Assembly (NCBI RefSeq): GCF_907164915.1
Contig: NC_061863.1
Coordinates: 65,773,364-65,837,363 of the forward strand
Length of the DNA stretch: 64,000 bases
Direction: 5' to 3'
Source: Impatiens glandulifera
Lineage: Eukaryota; Streptophyta; Magnoliopsida; Ericales; Balsaminaceae
The position numbers and the translations under genes are program-made. This document shows, one piece after another, positions 1 to 11,782 of the stretch. Position 1 is the first letter of the stretch; every line of letters begins with the position of its first letter. The notes beneath the pieces are model-generated. The model had not been told where the DNA came from. It did no database searches and saw only the letters and a list, made by a program, of their open reading frames with translations.

Positions 1-2620
1 TTAATCTTGACTTAGAGCCTAAGCCAAAGATATCGACTCTAAATCCTCTTAATGATGCAAGAAAATAATATCATTAATTTGGCACAAAGACTACTGTTTT
101 TTTAATGCATAAATTATGGGTTTAATCAACAAATTTTCACTTAACAACTCTATAACAAGTAGACTAAGTATACTTGACATAATTAATATCATTTCTTAGA
201 ATATGATAAGTAATATTGTATACAAATTAAGTATGACATTGTCAATATTCAAAGCTCATCAATCACGCAGAATGTATTAGAATATATATATAGTTAACTA
301 CTAGTAAATATAAAATGATTTAGGTGAGTAATTTAATTATTTAAATTTTAAAATTAATTATTAATTTTCAAGATATTGATTATCAAGACTATATATTGGT
401 GAATATTTTGTTTTATATTGGGATTTTGTTTAATGTTAATTAGTATTTTAATTCAATTTGAATTTGAAAAATATTTGTCAATACTAATATATTGATTATA
501 TTCTAATTCAAATTGATTTGAATTTAAAAACAAGTAATTTATTACGATAAATTTAATTTGGATTATAAATTATTATTTTGTATAAATTATTAAATATCAA
601 ATTGAATATTTGAGATTTCACATCGTTCATTTTTACCCAACTTTTGAATTAGGTCATATTTAGGTTGACTTATCAAAATATTAGTCATTTTAATTATTTT
701 CAAATGGATAAAACTTTTGTAATTTTATTTAACGTATTATTTTATTTTTTTAATTAACTTATCACGTTTTTAAATAGAATGATATTTAAAAATGTCTAGA
801 TGTATTTTTTAAATTTATGTATTTTAATTTGTCGAATTTGAGTTTGGTGACTAAAAAATATGTAATATAAATAAATATTTAAGAAAATTTTAAAAAAATA
901 TATATTTATATATATTTTCAAAAAAAATCATAAGAACCTAATTTTGTGTACGGTTTAACAATTTTGACGTATTTACATTTTAAATTGATTATTTTTTCGA
1001 AAGACAAACATTTAAAACTGTCAAATACGATTTGAATGTTTTAAAAAGTGTGTAATGTGTAAAAATAATTAAAAAATAACAATAATAAAAATTGCTATTT
1101 ATTTTTACAAATGTGATAAGTTAGCCCAACTAAGATTACGATAGTTTGAGCCCCACATTACACAAATCAAAATTACAACCTATACTCGGGCTGTTGTAAT
1201 GTTCATATTAGTTAATTTTAATAAACATATTATTCAATTATATAATATTTTATTGTTTAACTAAATTTTCAAAAAAAATCAATTAGATAATGTTAAATTA
1301 TTAATTTCCATACTAATTAACTTGAAATCTAGTGCTAAATTATTAGTAAAAACATCATAATAAAGTGAAAGTTTGAATTATTGTGATAATTTAATTATTT
1401 CTTAATATTTAATTAATCCTAAGGAAATAGAAATATATAGGAGCATCTTTTTACTGAAATCCATTTCATTGCCTAAGATTCTTCACATTAAACTTTGTCT
1501 TGATCTATCTCTAAATATGTCTTTGTCACTCAACCAAATGGCAATTTTGCAGCATAAATTGCATAAATAAAACTAATTAATGGCAATGGACGGTTAGTTA
1601 ACCGCCATACCTTTAAATTAATTTCTCAATATTTTAATTTAACTTTGAAAAAATATATCTAAACAAATCCAAGAAACAACAAATATACAATTTGTTTCTA
1701 TAAAATTATGGTCTAACATGCATAATTACTAATTATTATGAATATTACTATTGTTATAATTAACAATAATTTTATGAGTAATAATGATTAACATTTTTGC
1801 ATCACTTGTTTGATGTTTGGTAATTATTATTATTTTTATTTGAATATATTAAATATGTATATATATTCTTACATATTCAAACACTGTTCATATCCCCTTT
1901 ACACACACAAAAAAAAACTATTTGATGAATTAGTAATATTTTATTAAGTGCCTAATTAATTATACATTGACCACTTCAAATAGAAAACATGTGATATAAT
2001 TTTATAACATGATGTTAAAAACTTATAATGTAAAAATAGCAAGAAATAAAACATATAAATAATGATTACAATAAAAAAAAAAATGATAAGTATGATATGA
2101 GATCCATGTTGCATCAAAGACATGAATTATATTCATAACTTTGATTAATGAATAAGTGGCACTTTTAAATTGCTTTATAGTGTTAAATATTTAGAGACAA
2201 TCTTTAGTTAATTTGTTTGGTACCAAACAATTTTGCTCTTATATTTTACATATGATTTCATCAATATAATATTATATGGTACATTCATATTCAATGATTA
2301 CTGTATTAATATTTGTTGACTGGCTTAATTTTTGGCCTTTTCAAATAATATTAATTGACCTTTTTGTGTGAGTATTTTATAACTAGTTCAAACATGTATA
2401 TGTACACCTAATTAATGTGTGACAACAAATTAGAATAAAACTAAATAATAAAACCACATGTTAATAAAAATGATGAATGTATATAAAAATATTAATTTTG
2501 ATTGTATTATTAATCTAATAAAAATTTATGTAAAAATATGAACTATTAAAAAATTGAAAAATATTAATTAGTTAAAACCATAAATTTAATTATTTTAATT
2601 TTTTGATTTTTTATAATAAT
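1..2620. other. AT-rich intergenic DNA, no gene seen
   Basis: Strongly AT-rich sequence with short A/T homopolymers and no open frame of coding character on either strand. A small GC-richer patch near 1120-1190 has no coding frame. Nothing else is supportable here. Confidence 0.7.
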
Positions 2621-2624
2621 GGAA

Positions 2625-2960
2625 ATGGATAAAGCAAAGGGGCGCGGGAAACAGTGTCACATTCGACTTAACGGCTAAGAAAATTGCAGATGTCCGGAGG
2701 ACCGGCCGGCCGGCGGCCATTGCTTCGTTGGTTCCGCCGCCTGAACTTGGATATCACTTTGTCCCCTGGCGGGCGACACCTTCAATCACTAAGATTCCTC
2801 TCTCTCCTAAGATCCTTACGTAATCTCCTTTTTTTTTATGGGTTTTCTCTCTCGATCTCTCTCCATATCTGATGGGGTATTTGAGAATGTCGTTTAGCAA
2901 CATTTGTAAAGTGAATAGATGCCGCCAACCCATGGTTAAAAACAACTATCAAGAAGGGCG
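2625..2960 (+). other. GC-richer block, possible promoter or 5' leader of the first NRPS-like gene
   Basis: Base composition changes abruptly to GC-rich (several GGCCGG/CCGGCC words near 2700) and then to a CT-rich stretch (about 2800-2870) of the kind common in plant 5' untranslated leaders. It lies about 1.2-1.5 kb upstream of the ATG at 4155. Short open frames here (for example 62 codons at 2684) look like no known protein. It may be the transcription start region of the large gene, joined to the coding part by a leader intron, or a separate degraded element. The sequence alone does not decide. Confidence 0.3.
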
Positions 2961-4154
2961 TTTTACGACGGAAACCACAAAGTGCCAGCCATGTGTTCGA
3001 CGAAATGATTAAGAGAGAATATTACCTTTTATGTGAAATATTCGGACCTTACCAAGATTTAATAATGTCTAGCTTTGTCTTACATTCCTTGGACCTTAGG
3101 AGCTTCTGGGTATGTTTAAATTGCTTGAAAATTATATCATGTTGCAAAGGTATGGTCATCAAAGACTATAAAGTTCTCTTCCAACCAAATTGTTTGCACT
3201 GCCATTTGGCACTCAACTTGGAGCTCTGTCACAGATATAATCACTGTTGCTCTCTTCAGCCTGTTGGTTAGTCTTCAAACATATGTACTTGTCTGTCTAT
3301 TCTTTATTGAAATTACATTAAAAATTGTTGAGTTTTCACCACCCACCATATGTCATCATGTATCCATGTAGGATTTGTTTGTTTGTCTGTGTGTGTGTGT
3401 ATGTGTTAAAGAGGGGGGATATTCCTTATAAGATCATGTTGGATTCTTGATACTTCATTATTTATTTCCACATCAGGAACTGAAACATTGAACTTGGTAG
3501 AGAAGACATAAATAGCCTGTTGAGTGTTGATAGGAAGTTGGTCAGATAGTTATGGCATGCTGACATCTTGCATTGTCTCTAAAGGTAATACAAACTCAAT
3601 TTGTGTTTTGATGTCAACTCCTGAATTAACCTACCTAATGCATATTATAAACATCTAATGAAGTCATAAATGTCCACTAATATAATAGAATGTCTATTTT
3701 CCCAAAAGAACTCTTCTTAGGCCTTGTTTGTTTCCTATCCCCCTTTCAATCTCAAAATCCACTTCAAACAAGGCCTTATAGTGCCTCACTCATTCTATAA
3801 TATCTTCATTCATAATATGTAGAAGAGAGACTGTCAATCTATTAACAGGACATTTATTCATGACATTCCAGGCTAATTCAGGCAACGTGAGATGCATGTA
3901 GTTCACCTTCCTTCCATCTGAAGTATGTTCCTTTGAGCTGTTTTTTTGCATTATGAACTTCTAAACAAAAATGTTCTGCTTATCGTCTCTGATAATAACT
4001 TAATACAAGTGGAAAATGGTTATACAGAAGAACAATGCAGTTCGTCTGCCTTCTGCAGTAAAATTCATCTCGGATTGTTTTCCATTCTTCATACTTTTTC
4101 CCTTTTTTGGCGTTTTGAATAACCGAACAGGTACAAATCAGACAAGTTAAGAAA
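2961..4154. other. Non-coding stretch upstream of the first NRPS-like gene
   Basis: Less AT-rich than the far intergenic DNA, with scattered short ORFs that resemble nothing recognisable. It could hold leader exons and introns of the downstream gene: CAG and GT motifs are frequent, but no exon can be fixed. It includes the small inverted-repeat element annotated at 3718-3779. Confidence 0.4.
3718..3779. repeat. Short inverted-repeat element (MITE remnant?)
   Basis: About 62 bp bounded by near-perfect inverted ends: TAGGCCTTGTTTG on the left and CAAACAAGGCCTTA on the right. Terminal GGCCTTGTTTG-like motifs are common in plant MITEs. No target-site duplication is convincing, and the element is very short, so it may be an internally deleted remnant. 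Confidence 0.4.
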
Positions 4155-7100
4155 ATGGACGTCAAGAAATCGCTGGAAGATCAATTCTCAAATCTTCATC
4201 CATGTCACCCGTTGAACACAAGAATTGGTATTATTGGGGGTGGTCCAAGTGGCATCTCAGCCGCTTATGCTTTGACCAAGCTCGGTTACCAGAATGTAAC
4301 CATCCTAGAGAAATATCACACTGTTAGTGGCATGTGTGAATCAATTCTAATAGAAGGTGAAGAACATTTCCTGGATTTTAATCTTAATATACACAAATAT
4401 ATGGACTTCATTTTTTTTTCTTTTCAGGAAAAAATTATGATCTTGGAGGTCAAGTTCTTGCGGCCAACAGTGCTCCAACTATATTTCATTTGGCTAAGGA
4501 AACAGAATCAGAACTGGTTGAAATGAACTCCCACAAGCTTGCCCTCATTGATAGTTCAACTGGAAAGTATCAAGACATTCCAGTCGTCGATGACTACGCA
4601 TCTGTAATACCACTGACTATCGACCTTCAGGTTAGGTGGTTCACAAATGATTATTTTACTTAATCAGCAAAAACAGTTCTTTATCTTTCTGTTTTTTCTT
4701 TGGTAGGACAAGGCAAAGCAAACGGGTCGAATTGGGATCCACGCGGTTGCTGAGTATGCTTCCGATGTTGCTCCAGCATTTCTCGAGGGACATGGATTAA
4801 AATCAGTTCCTAAATCTGTGGCTTATGGATACACTGCTTCTGGATACGGGTTTGTGGAAGATATGCCTTATGCTTACCTTCATGAGTTCACTCGAACCTC
4901 GATGGCTGGAAAGATCCGCCGTTTTAGGGATGGGTACATGAGTCTGTGGCAGAAAATTAGTCAAGCCCTACCAATGGAAGTTCACTGCAATACTGAAGTG
5001 GTGGCAGTTAGAAGGGATTCCTCCTCTGTTCGTGTTGATGTTAAATCTATTGTAGGGGAACGAAGGACACTAGAATTCGACAAGATAATAATTTCTGGGG
5101 CCTTCCCTTTTAGGAGTGGAAAAACTTACGGATCAGATTCTCCATTCCCCGGTTCGTTATCTCTTGCATTGAGCTTTTATCTTTATTTGGTTTCCCAACA
5201 GATTCATTGAAATATGGGTTTTGATTAATGCAGAAAATGAAGCAATGGACTTGACCGAGGTTGAAAGTGGCTTATTTAGCAAAGTACAGACAATAGATTA
5301 CTACACTACTGTTTTGAAGATAGAAGGATTCGAACACTTGCCTATTGGATTTTATTACTTTGAGGAATTCATGAATCGAGAAAAGATTGGGAATCCAGTT
5401 GCAATGCAGAGATTCTATGCAGACACAAATATCTTTCTGTTCTGGTCTTATGGTAATTCTGTAGATATAACAGGATCAAAGGTTCGTGAGCTGGCGGAAA
5501 ATGCTGTGAACAGGATGGGGGGAGTTGTTCAACGACTAATTTTACAAAGACGATTCAAGTATTTCCCCCATGTTAGCAGTCAAGGTATATCACTCGATTT
5601 GATCAAACGACACGTAGTATGGCTAGTTATTAACCTCCATCTTGCATGCAGATATGAAAGAAGGATTCTTCGAAAAAGTAGAAAGTCGGCTTCAGGGTCA
5701 GCTTAACACTTACTATGTTGGCGGGCTATTGGCTTTTGAACTCACTGAAAGAAATTCTTCTTATGCCATGTCGCTAGTCCGCAATCACTTCGCCACCAAT
5801 AGTGCGTTACCAATATTCCCATATGTTAAGGTAAGTTTGTGGCTAAAAAACATTATAATTTACAGTTCCACTGAATTATTTGATTTATTTTTTTGTGGGG
5901 GCACAGAGACTACTCCATTTGCAACAAGAATGCAGGAAAAGGACACCAAGAGATTTGGGTGAATGCAACAAGGTGGAGTTTCCTGATTTAAGTAGTCTTG
6001 ATGGTTATTTGAAGCATTGGGGAATGCATGAAGTCACCAAAAATAAGATTCTCTACAATTGGCTTAACGATGAAGGGGAGGTGATCTGCCAGAGAACTTA
6101 CTCAGAACTTAATGCCAATGCTTCTTGTGTGTCTCATAATCTATTGACATGCTGTAGACCGGTTATCAAACCAGGTGATCGAGTTCTCCTGGTTCACGTT
6201 CCAGGTTTGGATTTTATTGATGCCTTTTTCGGTTGTTTGAGAGCCAGAGTGTTGCCTGTACCTGTTCTTCCACCCGATCCACTTCAAAGGGGTGGCCAAG
6301 CGCTTTTGAAAATCGAGAACATAGCAAAATCCTGCAATGCGGTTGCTATTCTTTCGACAGCTGGTTACCATACAGCTGTTCGGGCGGGGGCGTTTAAGAA
6401 TTTGGTATCAATCGTGGGAAAAAATGGGAAGAATTCCGCCCGCTGGCCTGATCTTCCATGGCTGCACACGGATTCATGGGTAAAGAACACGAAGAACAAG
6501 TCTCGAGAGGAGGAAGTGAAGAAATCGTTCGGACCCGAACCGCAAAGCAACGACCTTTGTTTCCTGCAGTTCACATCGGGATCGACTGGCGATGCTAAAG
6601 GGGTGGTGATAACTCATGGAGGACTCATCCATAACGTGAAACTAATGCGAACCCGTTACAGAAGCACGTCAAACACGGTTCTATTGAGCTGGCTTCCTCA
6701 GTATCACGATATGGGTTTGATCGGAGGACTTTTTACGGCTATGGTAAGTGGGGGAACTGCTGTATTGTTCTCCCCATTGAGCTTTATCAAGAACCCTTTG
6801 CTTTGGCTTCAAACAATGAGTAAGTACAAGGCTACTCATAGTGCAGGCCCGAACTTCGCTTTCGAACTCGTCGTTCGAAGATTGGAGATTCAGAAAGATA
6901 AGCTTGCGAATTGCGACCTTAGTTCAATGATTTTTCTAATGGTGGCAGCCGAACCAGTAAGACCGAAGACTATTGGAAGATTTCTGGAGCTCACCGTTCC
7001 TTTAGGCTTATCTGAATATGCAATGGCACCGGGTTATGGGTTGGCTGAAAATTGTGTGTTTGTTAGCTGTGCATTCGGTGAAGGACAGCCAATCTTTGTC

Positions 7101-10100
7101 GATTGGCAAGGAAGGGTATGCTGTGGGTATGTGGACTCAAACTGTTCTGACATCGACATTGATATTAAAATTGTGAATCCAGAGTCGGGTAGTGAAGAAG
7201 AAGATGGAAAAGAAGGAGAGATATGGATTAGCAGTCCAAGTTCGGGAATTGGGTATTGGAGTAGGGAGGATTTAAGCGAGAGAACGTTTCGAAACAAGCT
7301 CCCGAATGTCATGGATAAAATCTACACAAGAACAGGGGATTTGGGTCGAATAATTGATGGGAAGTTATTCATCACAGGAAGAATTAAGGATTTGATTATT
7401 GTTGCAGGAAGGAATATATACTCTGCAGACGTAGAGAAAACTGTGGAGAGCTCGTCTGAACTTCTCCGGCCTGGTTGCTGTGCGGTCGTTGGAGTTCCAG
7501 AAGAGATCTTGTCAACCAAAGGGATTTCTGTTCCTGATCATTCTGATCAAGTGGGGTTGGTTGTGATTGCTGAGGTTCGAGATGGAAAACCGCCGCCTAA
7601 AGATTTAATCGAACAGATCCAAACACGGGTTGCTGAAGAGCACGGCGTTAACATCGCTTTGGTGAAGTTAATCAAGCCGAGGACAATCAGTAAAACGACA
7701 TCCGGTAAAATCAAAAGATACGATTGTCTCAAACAGTTTGTGGATGGGACGCTAAATTTAGTGCCGGAGCCATTGTTACCGAGAAGGTCTCTGGTTCGTT
7801 CTTTCACGACAGGAACGTGCAAAGAAGGAATGACACCTCGTGCCCGGTTGGTGAAGAATGATGTGGGTCAAAGGTTAAATAACAAAGATATAATTGGGTT
7901 TTTGAAGGGATTAATTTCTGAAATTTCTGGAATCTCAATAAACAAGATTTCTACTTCTGAGAACATGGCAACTTATGGGATTGATTCTATTGGAGTTGTT
8001 AGAGCTGCGCAGAAGCTTTCAGATTTTCTCGGAGTTCCAATAGGAGCTGTCGATATCTTCACTGCAACCTGCATTGAAGAACTCGCAAAACTTTCAGAGG
8101 ATCTTCTGGCGAAGTCTCATGAACCACATAATACATTGGTGGGTGAATCTTTCGGTCAAGAAATCGAAACTGATTTTGATTCTTCTAGTTTAGTATCTGA
8201 GGTTTCTATATCTCGTCAACTTGGTATTAGCCTTTTGCAACTCCTAGCTCTTTTCTACGTCTCGACCATGCTGATCCTACCTGCCCATTTCTCGATTTCT
8301 GCTTTCATCACCACGACATCCTTCATGGATACAACTTCATGGGTGGTTTATTTACTTTCATTGGCGCTTGCTCCACTTGCTTGGATTCTAGCCATATTCT
8401 GTACCGGTGTTTGTATTAAGGTACTAGGTAACTCTTTTCTTCAGACAAACTATGCTCTGACCCCGGAAATTCCAATATGGTCTGTTGATTTCGTTAAATG
8501 GTGGGCACTCTACAAAACCCATGAAATTTCTTCTCGAGTTATGGCAGTTCATTTAAGAGGAACAGTTTTTCTGAAATATTGGTTTGAAATTCTCGGGGCA
8601 AGGATTGGATCGTCTGTTTTGCTCGATACAGTGGACATCACTGATCCATCGCTCGTTTCTATCGGAGATGGAGCTGTGATTGCAGAAGGGGTGTTAGTTC
8701 AAAGCCATGAGGTGAGAAATGGTGTTTTGAGTTTTCAACCGATTAGAATTGGACGAAACTGTTCCATTGGTCCTTATGCTGTGATCCTGAAAGGAAGTGT
8801 TCTTGGAGAAGAAACTGAAGTTCCAGCTTTGCAGAAGACTGAAGCAAGCAAACCGGTTCGCAAACCAATCAACAAGATTCGTAAGGTATGTATAGTTAGT
8901 TAGTTATCTGTTAATTCCGATTCAGATATTTTTCATTGCTCATATGCTCGATTTCACCATGTTTTTCAGAGTTCTGAGATGGAAAAGAATGCAATCCTTG
9001 ACCATTTTATGGCATTATATATGGTTGGTTTTCTCAGTTCTACTTCAGCAGCAATTGTCTACTCTCTTTACGTCTGGCTATTCCAGAAGGCACCTTCGCA
9101 ACAACATTTCGCGTTCATATGTGTTTCCGGAACCTTCCACTGGCTTCCTTATGTGCTCGTTGTCTATGCCTCAATGATGGGTGAAGTTTACTCAGATCCG
9201 AAGAACTTTGCTTTCTCACTCGCCATTGGTTATCTGGCTCATGGGTTTATACTAAGCCTCTTGACTAGCATTGCCACACGGTTTGTTATAAGAAACAAGT
9301 TGATTCGACGGAAACTCATCATAGCTTGTCATATTAGATTCGCAAAGTTACTTTCCGGAACAGAAGCCTTCTGCATTTATCTGCGTCTCCTTGGTGCGAA
9401 AATTGGAAAATATTGCTCAATTCGAGCTATCAACCCGGTTTCCAACCCAAAACTAATGAAGCTTGGCAACGGCGTCCATTTGGGTGACTTCTGTAGGATC
9501 ATCACGGGATTCCATTCTTCAAATGGATTTGTCCAAGGCAAAACTGAAGTTGGGGATAATTCCGTTATTGGAAGTCAAAGCCTGATTCTTCCCGGGTCTG
9601 TCGTTCAACAAAATGTAATCCTTGGAGCACTTTCCATTGCTCCGGCTAACTCAGTCCTTAGGAGTGGTGGAGTGTATATCGGTTCTCAAGCTCCGATCAT
9701 GATAAAGAATACGATTCATCCTCTCGATGAACGGATAGAAGAGATGGACTTCAAATATAAGAAGATTATTGGGAATTTAGCTGCAAATCTTGCTGCCACT
9801 ACTCTCAAGGTTGGAACAAGATACTTCCATAGAATTGGTGTAAGCGGGAAGGGGACTTTGAAAATCTATAACAGAATCGAAGGATTTCCGAATCACAGTA
9901 TATTCCATCCTGGTAAAAGTTATCCAGTCATCGTTCGTCATAGTAATAGCTTAAGCGCAGACGACGACGCGAGAATCGATGCCCGTGGTGCATCGATAAA
10001 GATTCTTTCAGATAAGATCAACATTCCTGATTCTTCTTCTCCATTGCTGGACTTTACCTTGAAAACGGGCAATGCTTTTTACGCGCGTACAATCTCTGAT

Positions 10101-11525
10101 TTCGCAACTTGGCTCGTTTGTGGGATCCCTGCCAGGGAGGAGCAAGTGAAACGAACTCCACACATTGGGCAGGCAGTGTGGAATTCACTTAGAAACGCAA
10201 ATTCATTCACCGAGCTTCATTATTACTCAAATATATGCAGGCTCCTCAGGTTCGTCGACGGACAGGAAATGTACGTCAAATTCAAGTTACGTCCTTTCGA
10301 CGAGAACTTCAATGAAAACGTCGGTAAGGTGAACCCCACTGGAATTCTCCCTCCAGAAACTGGCGCAATTCCGAGAGACGAAAACGACGTTCGCCCTTTA
10401 CTATTCCTAGCCGACGACTTCCGTCGCCGTGTGAATTCCTCCGACGGCGTCCGATACGTCTTCCAACTGCAATTCCGGCCAGTACCCGACGATGAAATGG
10501 TTCGGGACATAGCACTCGACTGTACGAAACCGTGGGATGAAACAGAGTTCCCATTTGTAGACGTCGGAGAGATCGTTATCGACCGGAATCTAACAAGCGA
10601 AGAATCGGATAAATTGGAGTTCAACCCTTTCCTCAGATTTCCCGAAGTGGATGTTATAAAAGCTAGTTCGTCCACCCAAAGCGCTTCAATCGATCATGGA
10701 CGTTCATTGATCTACGAAATCTGCCAGCATTTGAGAAACGAGGAGCCGCTTCCCGAAGCCTGGAGAATCCTCCTAGAACAATCCGACGTAAAGGTCGACC
10801 TTTCCGGCTGTCCAATGGCAGCAACTTTCAAGAAAACCGATTCAAAGAAACTCAATCTAAAAAGAACATGGCTTCAATCCATATGGGTCACCTTTGTTCA
10901 ACCCATTCTACAAATCGCCTTCCCTTATTACCTAATGGGACTAACCGTTTTCACTCCTTTAACCACCGTCTTCTACCTGAACAAAACCATGAACTATCCA
11001 TTACAACTGCTGCTTCCTCCATTCTGGGTTGTCTCTGGCATCCTAAGTGCATTAATCTGCGCCGGCGCGAAATGGGTTTTTGTGGGTAAGAATGAGGAAA
11101 GCAAACCGGCGAAGATTTGGAGCGCAAGGGTTTTCATGGATACGATATGGCAGGCGTTGAGGACATTAGTGGGGGAGTATTTCATGGAAACAACGAGTGG
11201 GTCTAGCTTGTTTGTGATATGGATGAAGTTGATGGGATCGGGGGTTGAGTTGGGGGCTTATGTGGACTCGATGGGAGCCACATTGAATCCGGAGATGGTG
11301 GAGATTGATAGAGATGGATGTGTTGGGAAAGAAAGTCTTCTTTTTGGGCATATCTATGAAGGTGATGAAGATGGTGAAGTTAGGTTTGGAAGGATTAGTA
11401 TTGGAGAAGGAGGATTTGTGGGGAGTAGAGCTGTTGTTATGCCTGGAGTTAGAGTTGAGACTGGTGGAAAGTTAAGTGCTCTCTCCCTTGCTATGAAGCA
11501 AGAAACTATTTCTGCTTCAAAGTAG
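4155..11525 (+). CDS. NRPS-like multidomain enzyme, copy 1 (FAD oxidase / FAAL / carrier / Pls-like membrane region with catalase-like domain), 7 exons, 2304 aa
   Basis: Exons read as 4155-4356, 4428-4630, 4707-5151, 5234-5584, 5652-5830, 5907-8885 and 8970-11525; all introns are GT-AG and the joined frame stays open. Residues about 22-460 form an FAD amine-oxidase-like fold: GGGPSG at 28-33 and Glu52 as the likely ribose-binding acid. Residues about 485-1085 resemble fatty-acyl-AMP ligases: TSGSTGDAKG starts at 683, YGLAEN at 837, TGDLG at 936, catalytic-type Lys1061 in TSGK. A carrier domain follows, with phosphopantetheine Ser1154 in DSIG. The rest is membrane-associated, with several hydrophobic helices and three hexapeptide beta-helix blocks (about 1360-1430, 1594-1694, 2210-2300), as in bacterial Pls-type termini. 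A catalase-like domain (about 1735-2060) has distal His1740 and proximal Arg2031/Tyr2035. Inferred role: activate an acyl acid, tether it and oxidise it at a membrane. Substrate and product are unknown. No break was seen. Confidence 0.9.
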
Positions 11526-11565
11526 AACAAAAGAATATTGGGGAAATGGAAAATGGGTTAATTTT

Positions 11566-11571
11566 AATAAA
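11566..11571 (+). terminator. Candidate poly(A) signal of copy 1
   Basis: A canonical AATAAA lies about 40 bases after the stop codon of the first NRPS-like gene, in the 257-bp gap it shares with the convergent MCTP gene. Assigned by position and motif only. Confidence 0.4.
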
Positions 11572-11782
11572 CGATGGTTCTATTACTATGTATAGAATAA
11601 GGCAGTTAATAAAGTAAGTTATTTTGCTAATGCCATTTCCAATAATATTGACTAAGGTTATCATTTGAGCTATCTTATTGTCATATATAAAGTTGATCAA
11701 TACAAAGATAGACTGATTGGACGATGATAATTGCATGCAGTGACAGTTTCTTGGAGCAAACAAATGCGACAGGTTAGTGTGT

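Noticed and set aside
2684..3271. Small plus-strand frames of 62 and 92 codons upstream of copy 1
   Set aside because: No recognisable motif, no shared sequence before copy 2, and composition explained by the GC-rich block and leader-like DNA.
10223..10675. 150-codon minus-strand frame inside copy 1 exon 7
   Set aside because: Opposite-strand shadow of the catalase-like region; a similar shadow exists at the same place in copy 2 (30333-30686).
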